A DNA stretch of 64,000 nucleotides from Faecalibacterium sp. I4-3-84 (GTDB lineage: Bacteria; Bacillota; Clostridia; Oscillospirales; Ruminococcaceae), in assembly GCF_023347255.1 (NCBI RefSeq), contig NZ_CP094466.1, positions 2,170,001-2,234,000 of the forward strand. The letters are read 5' to 3'. The notes beneath the pieces were generated by a model. That model was given only the letters and a program-made list of their open reading frames with translations, was not told the DNA's origin and searched no databases. The position numbers and the translations under genes were made by a program. Positions 8,133 to 17,869 of this stretch are shown here, in pieces (position 1 is the first letter of the stretch; every line of letters starts with the position of its first letter).

Positions 8133-9338
8133 ATGCTGACTCTGGATAAGATCTACCATGCAGCCTTTGTGCTCAAGGATGTTGCCCGCAAGACCGACCT
8201 CATCGAGGCACCCAAGCTCTCCAAGGACTGCCAGCTGTACCTGAAAACCGAAAACCTGCAGGCCACCGGCAGCTTTAAGGTGCGCGGTGCTTACTATAAG
8301 ATCAGCCAGCTTTCCGAGGAGGAGAGCGCCAAGGGCGTGATCGCCTGCTCTGCCGGCAACCACGCACAGGGCGTGGCGCTGGCTGCTACCCGTCGCGGCA
8401 TCAAGAGCATCGTCTGTATGCCGGACGGTGCCCCCATCATGAAGGTGGAGAATACCAAGAATCTGGGCGCAGAGGTGTGTCTGGTGCCCGGCACCTACGA
8501 TGATGCCCACGACAAGGCTGTGGAGCTGCAGGAAGAGACCGGCATGACCTTTATCCACCCCTATGACGATGAGCAGGTCATCGCGGGGCAGGGAACCATT
8601 GGTCTGGAAATTCTGGATCAGCTGCCGGATGTGGATGCGGTCGTTGTGCCGGTGGGCGGCGGCGGCCTGATCTCCGGCGTGGCCTTTGCTATCAAGAGTC
8701 TGCGCCCGGAGGTGAAGGTCTATGGCGTACAGGCCGAGGGTGCACCCAGCATGTACCGCAGCCTGCACGAGCATAAGTACCAGACCCTGAAAGCCGTTTC
8801 TACCTTTGCAGACGGCATTCAGGTCAAGACTCCCGGTGAGCTGACCTACCAGATCTGTGAGCAGTATGTGGACGACATCGTGACCGTGAGCGAGGATGAG
8901 ACCGCTGCCGCCATCCTCTCGCTGATGGAGAACCAGAAGCTGGTTGCCGAGGGTGCCGGAGCCGTGCCGGTGGCTGCAGTGCTGTTCCACAAGCTGCCGG
9001 TCGAGGGCAAAAAGGTGGCCTGCGTCGTCTCCGGCGGCAACATCGATGTGAACATCCTCAACCGCGTGATCACCCGTGGTCTGGTCATGAGCGGCCGCAA
9101 GGCGAACATGACCATTGCGCTGGAGGACAGGCCCGGCCAGCTCAAGAAGGTGGCCGAGATCGTGTCCCGCTGCGGCAGCAATGTGGTGTCGGTGCAGCAC
9201 GATGGCTCCGATCCCAATATGCCCATTTCCAGCTGCTTCCTCAAGCTCACTCTTGAGACCCGCGATGCCGAGCAGATCGAGCAGATCCGCGCAGAGCTTG
9301 CAAAAGAGGGTTTCCAGCTTGTGAGCGAAAGAGTATAA
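8133..9338 (+). CDS. ilvA: Threonine ammonia-lyase
   Basis: PLP enzyme that deaminates threonine to 2-oxobutyrate, the entry to isoleucine synthesis. The 401-residue length is that of the IlvA/TdcB class with one ACT domain. TGSFKVRGA holds the Schiff-base lysine (K49); the phosphate-binding glycine loop VGGGGLISG lies near residues 174-182; the ACT domain (MTIALEDRPGQLKKVAEIV onward) covers about 328-401 and suggests feedback control. AGGGAGAAAACC precedes the ATG. The neighbouring ridA clears the reactive enamine made by this enzyme, a classical pairing. Confidence 0.92.
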   Translation: MLTLDKIYHAAFVLKDVARKTDLIEAPKLSKDCQLYLKTENLQATGSFKVRGAYYKISQLSEEESAKGVIACSAGNHAQGVALAATRRGIKSIVCMPDGAPIMKVENTKNLGAEVCLVPGTYDDAHDKAVELQEETGMTFIHPYDDEQVIAGQGTIGLEILDQLPDVDAVVVPVGGGGLISGVAFAIKSLRPEVKVYGVQAEGAPSMYRSLHEHKYQTLKAVSTFADGIQVKTPGELTYQICEQYVDDIVTVSEDETAAAILSLMENQKLVAEGAGAVPVAAVLFHKLPVEGKKVACVVSGGNIDVNILNRVITRGLVMSGRKANMTIALEDRPGQLKKVAEIVSRCGSNVVSVQHDGSDPNMPISSCFLKLTLETRDAEQIEQIRAELAKEGFQLVSERV

Positions 9339-9367
9339 TAGAAGAAAAAAGAAAGGAACGTTTTATC

Positions 9368-9742
9368 ATGAAAGTCGTTTCCACTTCCAACGCACCCGCA
9401 GCCATCGGCCCTTACAGCCAGGCGATCGATCTGGGCAATATGGTGTTTGTTTCCGGCCAGATCCCGGTAGACCCTGCTACCGGCAAGATGGCCGATACGG
9501 TTGAAGAGCAGGCTGCGCAGAGTCTTGCAAACCTCAAGGCCATTCTGGCCGAGGCTGGCCTTTCCATGGCAAATGTGGTCAAGACTGTCATTTTTCTGGC
9601 CGATATCAACGATTTTGCCGCTGTGAATGCCGTGTATGCCAAGGCCTTTGCTGAGCCGTTCCCTGCCCGCAGCTGCGTGCAGGTGGCCGCCATCCCCAAG
9701 GGCGCAAAGCTGGAGATCGAGTGCATCGCCGTGCGCGAATAA
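9368..9742 (+). CDS. ridA: RidA family reactive intermediate (enamine/imine) deaminase
   Basis: A 124-residue YjgF/YER057c/UK114 protein that hydrolyses 2-aminoacrylate and 2-aminocrotonate released by PLP dehydratases. Family marks are AIGPYSQAID near the start, SGQIPVDPATG near 32-42, the conserved Arg in PARSCVQVAAIPKGAKLEIE near residue 100, and the right length. It starts 29 bases after ilvA with its own AAAGGAACG site and probably shares its transcript. Confidence 0.93.
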   Translation: MKVVSTSNAPAAIGPYSQAIDLGNMVFVSGQIPVDPATGKMADTVEEQAAQSLANLKAILAEAGLSMANVVKTVIFLADINDFAAVNAVYAKAFAEPFPARSCVQVAAIPKGAKLEIECIAVRE

Positions 9743-9756
9743 TCAGGCCTAAACAC

Positions 9757-9789
9757 AAAAGGGGCTGTGCCGCTGGCACAGCCCCTTTT
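9757..9789. terminator. Bidirectional terminator between ridA and the SDR gene
   Basis: AAAAGGGGCTGTGCC and GGCACAGCCCCTTTT form a perfect 15-bp stem with T tracts on both strands; the genes converge here. Confidence 0.9.
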
Positions 9790-9818
9790 GCATGTATGAG
9801 GAAGAATGAGAACAGCAA

Positions 9819-10619
9819 TTACGGGCGCAGACCCATGCCGCCCTCCAGCGTGAGAGTCTCGCCGGACAGATACTTGAAGTCCGGCATGGCCAGCTGCACG
9901 CATACCCGGCCGATCTCGGTCTCGGGGTTGGCGTAGTGGCCCATGGGCGGCATCTTGACGTTGGCCTTGAACGCATCTGGGTATGCCTGCTGGAACTGCT
10001 CCAGCTTGGCGGTCCAGGCCAGCGGGCAGATCACGTTGACATTGATGCCATCCTTGCCCCACTCAGTAGCGGCCACGCGGGACAGGCCGCGGATGCCCTC
10101 CTTGGCGGCAGCGTAGGCGCACTGGCCAAAGTTGCCAAACAAGCCTGCACCGGATGCAAAGTTGATTACGCTGCCCTTGGACTTGGCCAGATAGGGATAG
10201 CAGGCCTTCATATAGTAAAATGCGGCGTACAGGCCGGAATAAAGGGCCAGATCAAACTGCTCGGTGGTGTGCTCTGCCAGCGGCACGCCGGAAGCGGATG
10301 CCTGTGCGTTGTTCACCAGCACTTGAATGCCGCCAAAGGTATCCACAGCCTGCTTGACGACATTTTGCACGGTGGCTTCGTTGTCGGTGCCTGCACACAC
10401 ATCTGCCTGCACCGGCAGAACGCGGATGCCATACTTGGCTTCCAGCTCGTTTTTTGCCTCTTCCAGTTTTTTTACATTGCGGCCAGTGATGACCAGATTT
10501 GCGCCCTCTTTTGCAAAGGCGGTGGCAATGCCATAGCCGATGGAGCCGCAGCTGCCATCGGAAAGTACGGCGCGTCCTGCGCCGGTGATGATAGCGGTCT
10601 TACCCGTTAAAAAGCCCAT
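9819..10619 (-). CDS. Short-chain dehydrogenase/reductase
   Basis: A 266-residue NAD(P)-dependent SDR. The catalytic triad can be read as Ser156, Tyr169 and Lys173 (ASGAG...YAAAK); NNAQ at 103-106 replaces the usual NNAG. The cofactor loop is unusual: TGAGRA is followed by an insertion (VLSDGSCGS) before IGYGIA, so the TGxxxGxG loop is stretched. The closing LSGETLTLEGGMG is typical. It has its own promoter and a palindromic operator candidate, and no functional neighbour reveals the substrate. Confidence 0.85.
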   Translation of the reverse strand: MGFLTGKTAIITGAGRAVLSDGSCGSIGYGIATAFAKEGANLVITGRNVKKLEEAKNELEAKYGIRVLPVQADVCAGTDNEATVQNVVKQAVDTFGGIQVLVNNAQASASGVPLAEHTTEQFDLALYSGLYAAFYYMKACYPYLAKSKGSVINFASGAGLFGNFGQCAYAAAKEGIRGLSRVAATEWGKDGINVNVICPLAWTAKLEQFQQAYPDAFKANVKMPPMGHYANPETEIGRVCVQLAMPDFKYLSGETLTLEGGMGLRP

Positions 10620-10642
10620 AGTTGCCCTCCAGAAATACTCAG

Positions 10643-10654
10643 TTGATATATCAA
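10643..10654 (-). promoter_or_regulatory. Palindromic operator candidate in the SDR leader
   Basis: TTGATATATCAA is a perfect 12-bp palindrome between the -10 box and the start codon of the SDR gene, placed where a repressor would block transcription. The regulator is not in the window. Confidence 0.5.
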
Positions 10655-10672
10655 TTGGCTGATGTTGGCCAT

Positions 10673-10701
10673 ATTATAGCCTGAATTTCCATAGAATGCA
10701 A
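10673..10701 (-). promoter_or_regulatory. Promoter of the SDR gene
   Basis: On the minus strand TTGCAT (10701-10696), 17-bp spacer, TATAAT (10678-10673). Confidence 0.7.
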
Positions 10702-10734
10702 GGCTTTTTACCGATAAATAAAAAATAGACAAAG

Positions 10735-10774
10735 AATGCCGAGAAGGTGAAAAAATTCACGACTTCTCGGCATT
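10735..10774 (-). terminator. Terminator after the DUF815 ATPase gene
   Basis: AATGCCGAGAAG pairs with CTTCTCGGCATT; it lies just past the minus-strand stop at 10824. Confidence 0.8.
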
Positions 10775-10823
10775 TTGTGAAAGATTTATCAGAGACTTTG
10801 ATGTTAAAATAAAGACAAACTAA

Positions 10824-12041
10824 TTACTTCTGCACGCCCGCCTCGCACTGCTCAATAAACTGCTTTGCCACGCGGGGGCTGCGGCCGCCGGCGCGGATGG
10901 CAAAGGCTTCGGCTTTGACCAGCAGCTGATCCATCGGCATGTCGATGCCGTGCTGCTTTGCCAGTTCGGCCAGAATGGTCTCAAACCGGGCCTTCTCCGG
11001 CCGCTGGAAAGTGACCGTCAGGCCGAATCGGGCCGAAAGGCTCATCAGCTCCTGCCGGGTATCGGCTTCATGGATGTCGTCGCCGGTGCGGTCGGTCAGT
11101 GTTTCTTTAATAAGGTGGCGGCGGTTGGAGGTGGCGTATACCGCAATGTTTTTGGCTCTGCCGCCCACGCTGCCCTCCAGAATGGCCTTCAGGGCGGCAA
11201 AGTTGTCGTCGTTGGCGGTAAAGCTCAGGTCGTCGATGAACAGGATGAATTTGAGCGGGTTCGCGGCCAGTTTGTCCATCAGATCCGGGATCTGGTAGAG
11301 CTGGTTCTTCTTCACTTCCACCAGCCGCAGGCCTTCAGGTGCAAACTCATTGGCAATGGCTTTCACCGCACTGGACTTGCCGGTGCCTGCATCGCCGTAC
11401 AGCAGCACATTGTTGGCGGGCATCCCGGCCAGCAGGGCCTTTGTGTTGGCAATGACCTTTTCGCGCTCCTTCTCGTAGCCGGGCAGCTCGGAAAGGCGCT
11501 GGGGATCCGGGTATTTCACCGGCACCAGCTGGCCGTTCTCCACCGTGAACACATGGTGCTTGGCAAACATGCCATAGCCCTTTTTTCCCACCTCGCTCAT
11601 GCGCTGGGCGTAGGCGGCAGGCAGGTCGATGCTGGAGGTCTCCCACCGGGGCAGGAAAGCCAGCTCCTGCGCCTGCCCTGTGGCAGAACCGGCAGCGGCC
11701 AGCAGTTCGTCCAGCGTCAGGCCGCACAGAGCCTGCAGAAAAGCCAGTTCACTGTCCAGCGCGGTCTGCAATGCAGGGGCAAGGGTGCCCGATGCAGCCT
11801 GACGTACGCAGACGGTCTCGGCTTCCAGCACAGCGGCGCTGAGGTAGCTGCCCCAGTTGGTGGTGTGCTCGAACAGTGCGGCTTCAAATTGGGCCACAGC
11901 GTCGCACACCGGGCCATAGCCGGGCGCACCGGCTTCCATGCGGTCGGTCAGGTCCACAAGCTTTGCCACAACGGGGTCGTCCAGCAGGCTGCGGAAAACA
12001 ACAAGCCCGTGCAGCCGGGCATTCCATTCTCTCAATTTCAT
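10824..12041 (-). CDS. DUF815 family AAA ATPase
   Basis: A 405-residue ATP-binding protein. After a 170-residue helical N-terminal region come the Walker A motif GDAGTGKSS (about 216-224), Walker B FILFIDDLSF (about 264-273), an Asn/Arg sensor in YATSNRRHL and the C-terminal lid with RSPRVAKQF. This is the DUF815 layout, related to the ORC/Cdc6 and DnaC type AAA+ ATPases. It is a single gene with its own terminator; the direct partner and role are unknown for the family. Confidence 0.85.
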   Translation of the reverse strand: MKLREWNARLHGLVVFRSLLDDPVVAKLVDLTDRMEAGAPGYGPVCDAVAQFEAALFEHTTNWGSYLSAAVLEAETVCVRQAASGTLAPALQTALDSELAFLQALCGLTLDELLAAAGSATGQAQELAFLPRWETSSIDLPAAYAQRMSEVGKKGYGMFAKHHVFTVENGQLVPVKYPDPQRLSELPGYEKEREKVIANTKALLAGMPANNVLLYGDAGTGKSSAVKAIANEFAPEGLRLVEVKKNQLYQIPDLMDKLAANPLKFILFIDDLSFTANDDNFAALKAILEGSVGGRAKNIAVYATSNRRHLIKETLTDRTGDDIHEADTRQELMSLSARFGLTVTFQRPEKARFETILAELAKQHGIDMPMDQLLVKAEAFAIRAGGRSPRVAKQFIEQCEAGVQK

Positions 12042-12174
12042 ATTCCTGTCCTCTAGTTGGTCTTAAATTAAACGCGCAGGCGCGCATATCAGAAGTATAC
12101 AGCGCATTGTGCCATGGCGCAAGAGGTGTTCAATTAACTTCATGTTTGGGGTGATTCAGGTTACAAATTGTCGA

Positions 12175-12202
12175 TTGACAAAAGGCCGATTTATAGTATA
12201 AT
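12175..12202 (+). promoter_or_regulatory. Promoter of the ilvBNCD operon
   Basis: TTGACA (12175-12180), 16-bp spacer, TATAAT (12197-12202); it begins the T-box leader. Confidence 0.8.
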
Positions 12203-12207
12203 TTACA

Positions 12208-12500
12208 TCAACAAATGCGCAGATGGGAAAAAGTACCACACGATCCCCACTGTTCAGAGAGCTGCCGTCTGGTGCAAGGCAGTCAGTGCTTCGTGCGGAA
12301 AATCATCCCGGAGCAGCCTGCCCAACGGGTGCAAAACCCTTGTAAGCAGCGCCGGTTGCAGCCGTTACCGTGCAGGGCTTTGTTGGAAGCCCGTGAGAGG
12401 GTGTGCACAGCACGCCAACGAGAGTGGTACCGCAGAGAGCTTGATGATCACAAGGTCTTTGTCTCTTGATAACAGGGGACAAGGGCCTTTTCTTTTAAAA
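12208..12500 (+). promoter_or_regulatory. T-box leader of the ilv operon
   Basis: The leader contains the stem I landmark AGAGAGCTGCCG...GGTGCAAGGCAG (12256-12282), the universal T-box antiterminator core GAGAGTGGTACCGC (12420-12433) that reads the tRNA acceptor end, and a terminator whose 14-bp stem (12452-12465 with 12476-12489) ends in TTCTTTT. The best specifier candidate is AUC (Ile) at 12302-12304 inside GGAAAATCATCC; this assignment needs a proper fold. Uncharged tRNA should favour read-through into ilvB. Confidence 0.9.
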
Positions 12501-12562
12501 AAGAAGCTCCCCGGGAACGTGTAAAAAGTGGAAAAAGGTTAGGAAAACAGGAGAAACTCACC

Positions 12563-14227
12563 ATGCAGTTGAATGGTTCTCAGATTTTTGTGGAGGTCCT
12601 CTGCGAGCAGGGCGTGGACACCCTTTTTGGTTATCCCGGCGGCGCAGTGCTGAATCTTTACGATGAGCTGTACAAAAATTCGGACCGCATCACCCATGTG
12701 CTGACGGCACATGAACAGGGCGCGGCCCACGCGGCAGACGGTTATGCCCGTGCCACCGGCCGCACCGGTGTGGTGCTGGCCACCAGCGGCCCGGGTGCCA
12801 CCAATCTGGTCACCGGCATTGCCACAGCCTATATGGACTCGGTGCCCATGGTGGCCTTCACCGGCAACGTAGCCACGGCGGGCCTTGGCAAGGACGGCTT
12901 TCAGGAAGCCTACATTGAGGGCATCACGATGCCCATTACCAAGCACAACTTCACGGTGCGCCGGGTGGAAGAGCTGGCCGATACCATGCGCTCTGCCTTC
13001 CGTATTGCACAGAGCGGCCGCAAGGGCCCGGTGCTGGTGGATATCCCCAAGGACGTGACAACGGCGGTATGCGAGTTCACCCCCAAAAAGCCGGAGCCCA
13101 TCCGCACCGTGACCACCTTCAACGCGGAGCAGGTCAAGTGGGCAGCGGATCTTATCAATGCGGCCCAGCGCCCGCTGGTCTACTTTGGCGGCGGCGTGCG
13201 CAGCGCAGCCTCCTGCCAGCCGCTGCGTGATCTGCTGCACAAGGCAGAGATCCCGGCCACCTACACCCTGATGGCCGCAGGCGTTGTGCCCTACGGCGAC
13301 CCGATGAACATTGGGATGGTGGGTATGCACGGCTGTTACACCTCCAATCGTGCCGTGGCCGACTGCGACGTGCTGATCGCGGTGGGCACCCGCTTCTCGG
13401 ACCGTGTGGCCCTGAACCCCAAGACCTTTGCAAAGAACGCCACCATCATCCAGATCGACATCGACCCCAGTGAGCTGGGCAAGAATGTGGAGGTCGATCT
13501 TTCCATCGTGGGCGATGCCGCTTACGTGCTGAACGCCATGCTGCCGCAGATCGAGGAAAAGAAGCATCCCGACTGGATGAAGATGATCCGTGAGTGGCAG
13601 GCACAGGATTACCACCCGGTGTCCGACCCCACCCGCCTGATGCCCCATCAGGTGATCGGCGAGGTGTGCAACCAGTGCGGCCCGGAGGCCGTGTATGTGA
13701 CCGATGTGGGCCAGCACCAGATGTGGGCGGCACAGTACCTGCGCCACGCCAAGAGCCGCGGCTTTATCACCAGCGGCGGTCTGGGCACCATGGGCTTTGG
13801 CTACGGTGCCGCCATTGGCGCACAGATGGCTCTGGGCCGCGACCAGCGGGTGGTCATGTTTACCGGCGACGGCTCCTTCCACATGAACCTGAACGAGGCC
13901 TGCACCGCCGTGAGCTATGAGCTGCCCATCATCACCGTGATCTTCAACAACTCGGTGCTGGGCATGGTGCGCCAGTGGCAGACCACCTTCTACGAAAAGC
14001 GCTACAGCCAGACCGATCCCCACCGCAAGACGGACTTCGTCAAGCTGGCCGAGGGCTTTGGCCTGAAGGGCTACCGCTGCAGAAACCTGCCGGAGTTTCA
14101 GGCTGCTTTTGCGGATGCGATGAAGCAGAAAGGCCCTACCTGGATCGAGTGCATCATCGATAAGGACGAAAAGGTGCTGCCCATGATCCCCGGCGGCGGC
14201 GACATCAACGATATCATCATGGAATAA
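12563..14227 (+). CDS. ilvB: Acetolactate synthase, large (catalytic) subunit
   Basis: ThDP-dependent enzyme joining two pyruvates (or pyruvate and 2-oxobutyrate) in valine, leucine and isoleucine synthesis. The 554 residues show the N-terminal Pyr domain with the catalytic glutamate in TAHEQGAAHAADGYAR (about residues 47-62), the central FAD-like domain, and the C-terminal ThDP motif GDGSFHMNLNE starting near residue 435 and closing with FNNSVLGMVRQWQ. The ATG follows AGGAGAAACTCACC, 60 bases after the T-box terminator. It is the first gene of ilvB-ilvN-ilvC-ilvD. Confidence 0.95.
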   Translation: MQLNGSQIFVEVLCEQGVDTLFGYPGGAVLNLYDELYKNSDRITHVLTAHEQGAAHAADGYARATGRTGVVLATSGPGATNLVTGIATAYMDSVPMVAFTGNVATAGLGKDGFQEAYIEGITMPITKHNFTVRRVEELADTMRSAFRIAQSGRKGPVLVDIPKDVTTAVCEFTPKKPEPIRTVTTFNAEQVKWAADLINAAQRPLVYFGGGVRSAASCQPLRDLLHKAEIPATYTLMAAGVVPYGDPMNIGMVGMHGCYTSNRAVADCDVLIAVGTRFSDRVALNPKTFAKNATIIQIDIDPSELGKNVEVDLSIVGDAAYVLNAMLPQIEEKKHPDWMKMIREWQAQDYHPVSDPTRLMPHQVIGEVCNQCGPEAVYVTDVGQHQMWAAQYLRHAKSRGFITSGGLGTMGFGYGAAIGAQMALGRDQRVVMFTGDGSFHMNLNEACTAVSYELPIITVIFNNSVLGMVRQWQTTFYEKRYSQTDPHRKTDFVKLAEGFGLKGYRCRNLPEFQAAFADAMKQKGPTWIECIIDKDEKVLPMIPGGGDINDIIME

Positions 14228-14242
14228 GGAGGGCACAGCAAT

Positions 14243-14815
14243 ATGGAATCCAACAAGCGCAGGGTCATCAGCCTGCTGGTGGACAACCAGAGCGGTGTTC
14301 TGGCCCGTGTGTCCAACCTGTTCTGCCGCCGCGGCTTCAACATCGACAGCCTGACGGTCTCGGCCACCAACGACCCGGCAGTCAGCCGCATCACCGTGAC
14401 CATTACCAGCGATGACAAGGCCCTCAAGCAGCTGATCCTGCAGACCGAACGGCTGGAAGTTACCCGTCAGGTGTTCGTGCTGGACGGCGAAAAATCTCTG
14501 GAACGGGAACTGCTGCTGCTGAAGGTAGCATCCGATGTGCACAACCGCAGCGAGCTGCGGGAGATCGCCAGCATCTACAAGGCCAAGATCATCGACCTTT
14601 CGCCGGACAGCATGGTGTTTGAGCTGATCGGCAAGCCGGATAAGATCGATGCCTTCCTGAAAATGTTTACAGATTACAAAATTTTGGAGCAGTGCCGCAC
14701 CGGCGTTACCGCACTGGAGCGCGGCGGGATGCATCAGCATATGCAGAAGCCTCCGCAGGAGGTGCGCGAAGCACAGCTGCCTCTGCCGGGGACCCACTGC
14801 CCGGAACGAACCTGA
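14243..14815 (+). CDS. ilvN: Acetolactate synthase, small (regulatory) subunit
   Basis: The 190-residue subunit binds valine and activates IlvB. Its N-terminal ACT domain opens RRVISLLVDNQSGVLARVS, with the FNIDSLTV segment typical of IlvH/IlvN, and the second half matches the C-terminal ALS_ss domain up to about residue 162 (TGVTALERGG). A further 25 residues, Pro/Gln/Glu rich with no homology I recognise, extend the C-terminus beyond the usual 160-170 residues. It starts 15 bases after ilvB with an AAGGAGGG site. Confidence 0.93.
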   Translation: MESNKRRVISLLVDNQSGVLARVSNLFCRRGFNIDSLTVSATNDPAVSRITVTITSDDKALKQLILQTERLEVTRQVFVLDGEKSLERELLLLKVASDVHNRSELREIASIYKAKIIDLSPDSMVFELIGKPDKIDAFLKMFTDYKILEQCRTGVTALERGGMHQHMQKPPQEVREAQLPLPGTHCPERT

Positions 14816-14868
14816 GCTTTTCCGCTCTCAAGGAGCGAAAAAATAAAATGTTTACAATCAGCCACTGA

Positions 14869-15921
<1,053 letters not shown>

Positions 15922-15930
15922 GGGGAAAAC

Positions 15931-16066
15931 CCTCTCAGGCCGCCTTTCGGCGGCCAGCTCCCCCGAAAGGGGGAGCTTTTGTTGAAAGTGAGAACCTTAT
16001 AGATCCTCCGCAAAAACCTCTCCCCTTCGGGAGAGGTGGCACGGCGCAGCCGTGACGGAGAGGTTT
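15931..16066 (+). repeat. Interspersed hairpin repeat, copy 1 (ilvC-ilvD gap)
   Basis: It contains the module CAGCTCCCCC-AAAGGGGGAGC and, after a spacer, a module CCTCTCC..GGGAGAGGTGGCACGG followed by GCCGTGACGGAGAGG. Both are inverted repeats. The same modules in the same order recur at 28771-28910 and in diverged form at 26931-27062. Confidence 0.75.
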
Positions 16067-16089
16067 TTTGTCAGAAAAGAGGATTTGAA

Positions 16090-17748
16090 ATGAGAAGCGA
16101 CAATGTGACCAAGGGTTCGGAGCGTGCGCCGAACCGAAGCCTGTTCTACGCACTGGGCTATACCAAGGAAGAGCTGGAGCGCCCGCTGATCGGCGTGGTG
16201 AGCGCCTACAGCGAGATCGTGCCCGGCCATATGAATCTGGACAAGATCGCCGATGCCGTAAAGGCCGGTGTTGAGATGGCAGGCGGCACCCCCATCCTGA
16301 TCCCCGCCATTGGCGTGTGCGACGGCATCGCCATGGGCCATGTGGGCATGAAGTACAGCCTTGCATCCCGTGAGCTGATCTGCGACAGCGTGGAGACCAT
16401 GCTCATGGCCCACCAGCTGGACGGTCTGGTGCTGGTGCCCAACTGCGACAAGATCGTGCCCGGCATGGTCATGGCCGCTGTCCGTATGGATGTGCCCGCT
16501 GTGGTCTGCTCCGGCGGCCCCATGCTGGCCGGTACCTACGGCGGCGAAGAGGTCAGCCTTTCCAAGATGTTCGAGGCTGTGGGTGCCTACAAGGCCGGTA
16601 TGATCACCGAGAATCAGCTGGAAGACTGCACCTGCAACTGCTGCCCCAGCTGCGGCAGCTGCTCCGGCATGTACACCGCCAACAGCATGAACTGCCTGTG
16701 CGAGGCCATCGGCATCGCACTGCCCGGCAACGGCACCATTCCTGCCGTCTACTCCAAGCGTCTGCAGCTGGCAAAGCACGCCGGTATGGCCATCATGGAT
16801 ATGGTCAAGAAGGGCATCACCGCACGCCAGATCATCAACGAGCGCTCCATCCGCAACGCTCTTACCTGCGATATGGCGCTGGGCTGCTCCACCAACACCG
16901 TGCTGCACCTGCTGGCCATCGCCTATGAGGCCGGTGTGCCCATCGACCTGAAGCTGTTCAATGAGATCAGCGCCAAGACCCCGAACCTGTGCCATCTGGC
17001 ACCGGCCGGCCCCACCCACATGCCGGATCTCTACGCCGCAGGCGGCATCCCCGCCGTGCAGGCAGAGCTGGCCAAGAAGGGCCTGCTGGATCTGGATGTG
17101 CCCACCGTTACCGGCAAGACGCTGGGCGAGAACATCAAGGGCGCACACATCCTGAACGACAAGGCCATCCGTCCCATCGACAACCCCTACTCCCAGACCG
17201 GCGGTCTGCAGATCCTGTGGGGCAACATTGCACCGGACGGCTGTGTGGTCAAGCGCAGCGCCGTGGCCCCCGAGATGCAGCAGCATTCCGGCCCGGCCCG
17301 CGTGTTCAACAGCGAGGACGAGGCCATTGCCGCCATCTATGCGGGCAAGATCGTCCCGGGCGATGTAGTGGTCATCCGCTACGAAGGCCCCAAGGGCGGC
17401 CCCGGTATGCGTGAGATGCTGAACCCCACCTCCGCACTGGCCGGCATGAAGCTGGACAAGACCGTGGCCCTCATCACCGACGGCCGCTTCTCCGGCGCGA
17501 GCCGCGGCGCAGCCATCGGCCATGTCAGCCCGGAGGCTGCTTCCGGCGGCCCCATCGGCCTGATCGAGGAGGGAGATACCATCAACATTGATATCCCCAA
17601 TGCCTCCATCACGCTGGAGGTCAGCGACGAAGTTCTGGCCCAGCGCAAGGCAAAGTATGTTGCACCCGAACCCAACATCAAAACCGGCTGGCTGAGCCGC
17701 TACGCACGCATGGTCACCAGTGCAAATCTGGGCGCCGTGCTGAAGTAA
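16090..17748 (+). CDS. ilvD: Dihydroxy-acid dehydratase
   Basis: Fe-S dehydratase that forms the branched 2-oxo acids for valine and isoleucine. The 552-residue frame begins at ATG 16090 after GAGGATTTGAA; the longer opening from 16036 would read through the repeat. Cluster cysteines are visible in [10 protein letters not shown] and in [19 protein letters not shown], and [19 protein letters not shown] near the end is diagnostic. It closes the ilv operon, followed by a strong terminator. Confidence 0.95.
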   Translation: MRSDNVTKGSERAPNRSLFYALGYTKEELERPLIGVVSAYSEIVPGHMNLDKIADAVKAGVEMAGGTPILIPAIGVCDGIAMGHVGMKYSLASRELICDSVETMLMAHQLDGLVLVPNCDKIVPGMVMAAVRMDVPAVVCSGGPMLAGTYGGEEVSLSKMFEAVGAYKAGMITENQLEDCTCNCCPSCGSCSGMYTANSMNCLCEAIGIALPGNGTIPAVYSKRLQLAKHAGMAIMDMVKKGITARQIINERSIRNALTCDMALGCSTNTVLHLLAIAYEAGVPIDLKLFNEISAKTPNLCHLAPAGPTHMPDLYAAGGIPAVQAELAKKGLLDLDVPTVTGKTLGENIKGAHILNDKAIRPIDNPYSQTGGLQILWGNIAPDGCVVKRSAVAPEMQQHSGPARVFNSEDEAIAAIYAGKIVPGDVVVIRYEGPKGGPGMREMLNPTSALAGMKLDKTVALITDGRFSGASRGAAIGHVSPEAASGGPIGLIEEGDTINIDIPNASITLEVSDEVLAQRKAKYVAPEPNIKTGWLSRYARMVTSANLGAVLK

Positions 17749-17766
17749 TTTGATGATCTAAGCAAA

Positions 17767-17803
17767 AACAGAGGGACGACCCCGCGTCGTTCCTCTGTTT
17801 TTT
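17767..17803 (+). terminator. Terminator of the ilv operon
   Basis: ACAGAGG-ACGAC pairs with GTCGT-CCTCTGT, followed by six T. Confidence 0.9.
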
Positions 17804-17823
17804 GTTTCCTGAAGGCTATCTGT

Positions 17824-17857
17824 AAAAAAATCGGCAAAGCCTGCAGGCTCTGCCGAT
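17824..17857 (-). terminator. Terminator after the sugar transferase gene
   Basis: ATCGGCA-AGCC and GGCT-TGCCGAT pair; on the minus strand a run of seven T follows. Confidence 0.85.
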
Positions 17858-17869
17858 CTGTGATCCGAA

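Noticed and set aside
15931-16066. CRISPR array
   Set aside because: Repeats are palindromic modules without regular spacers and occur once per gap; no cas genes in the window.
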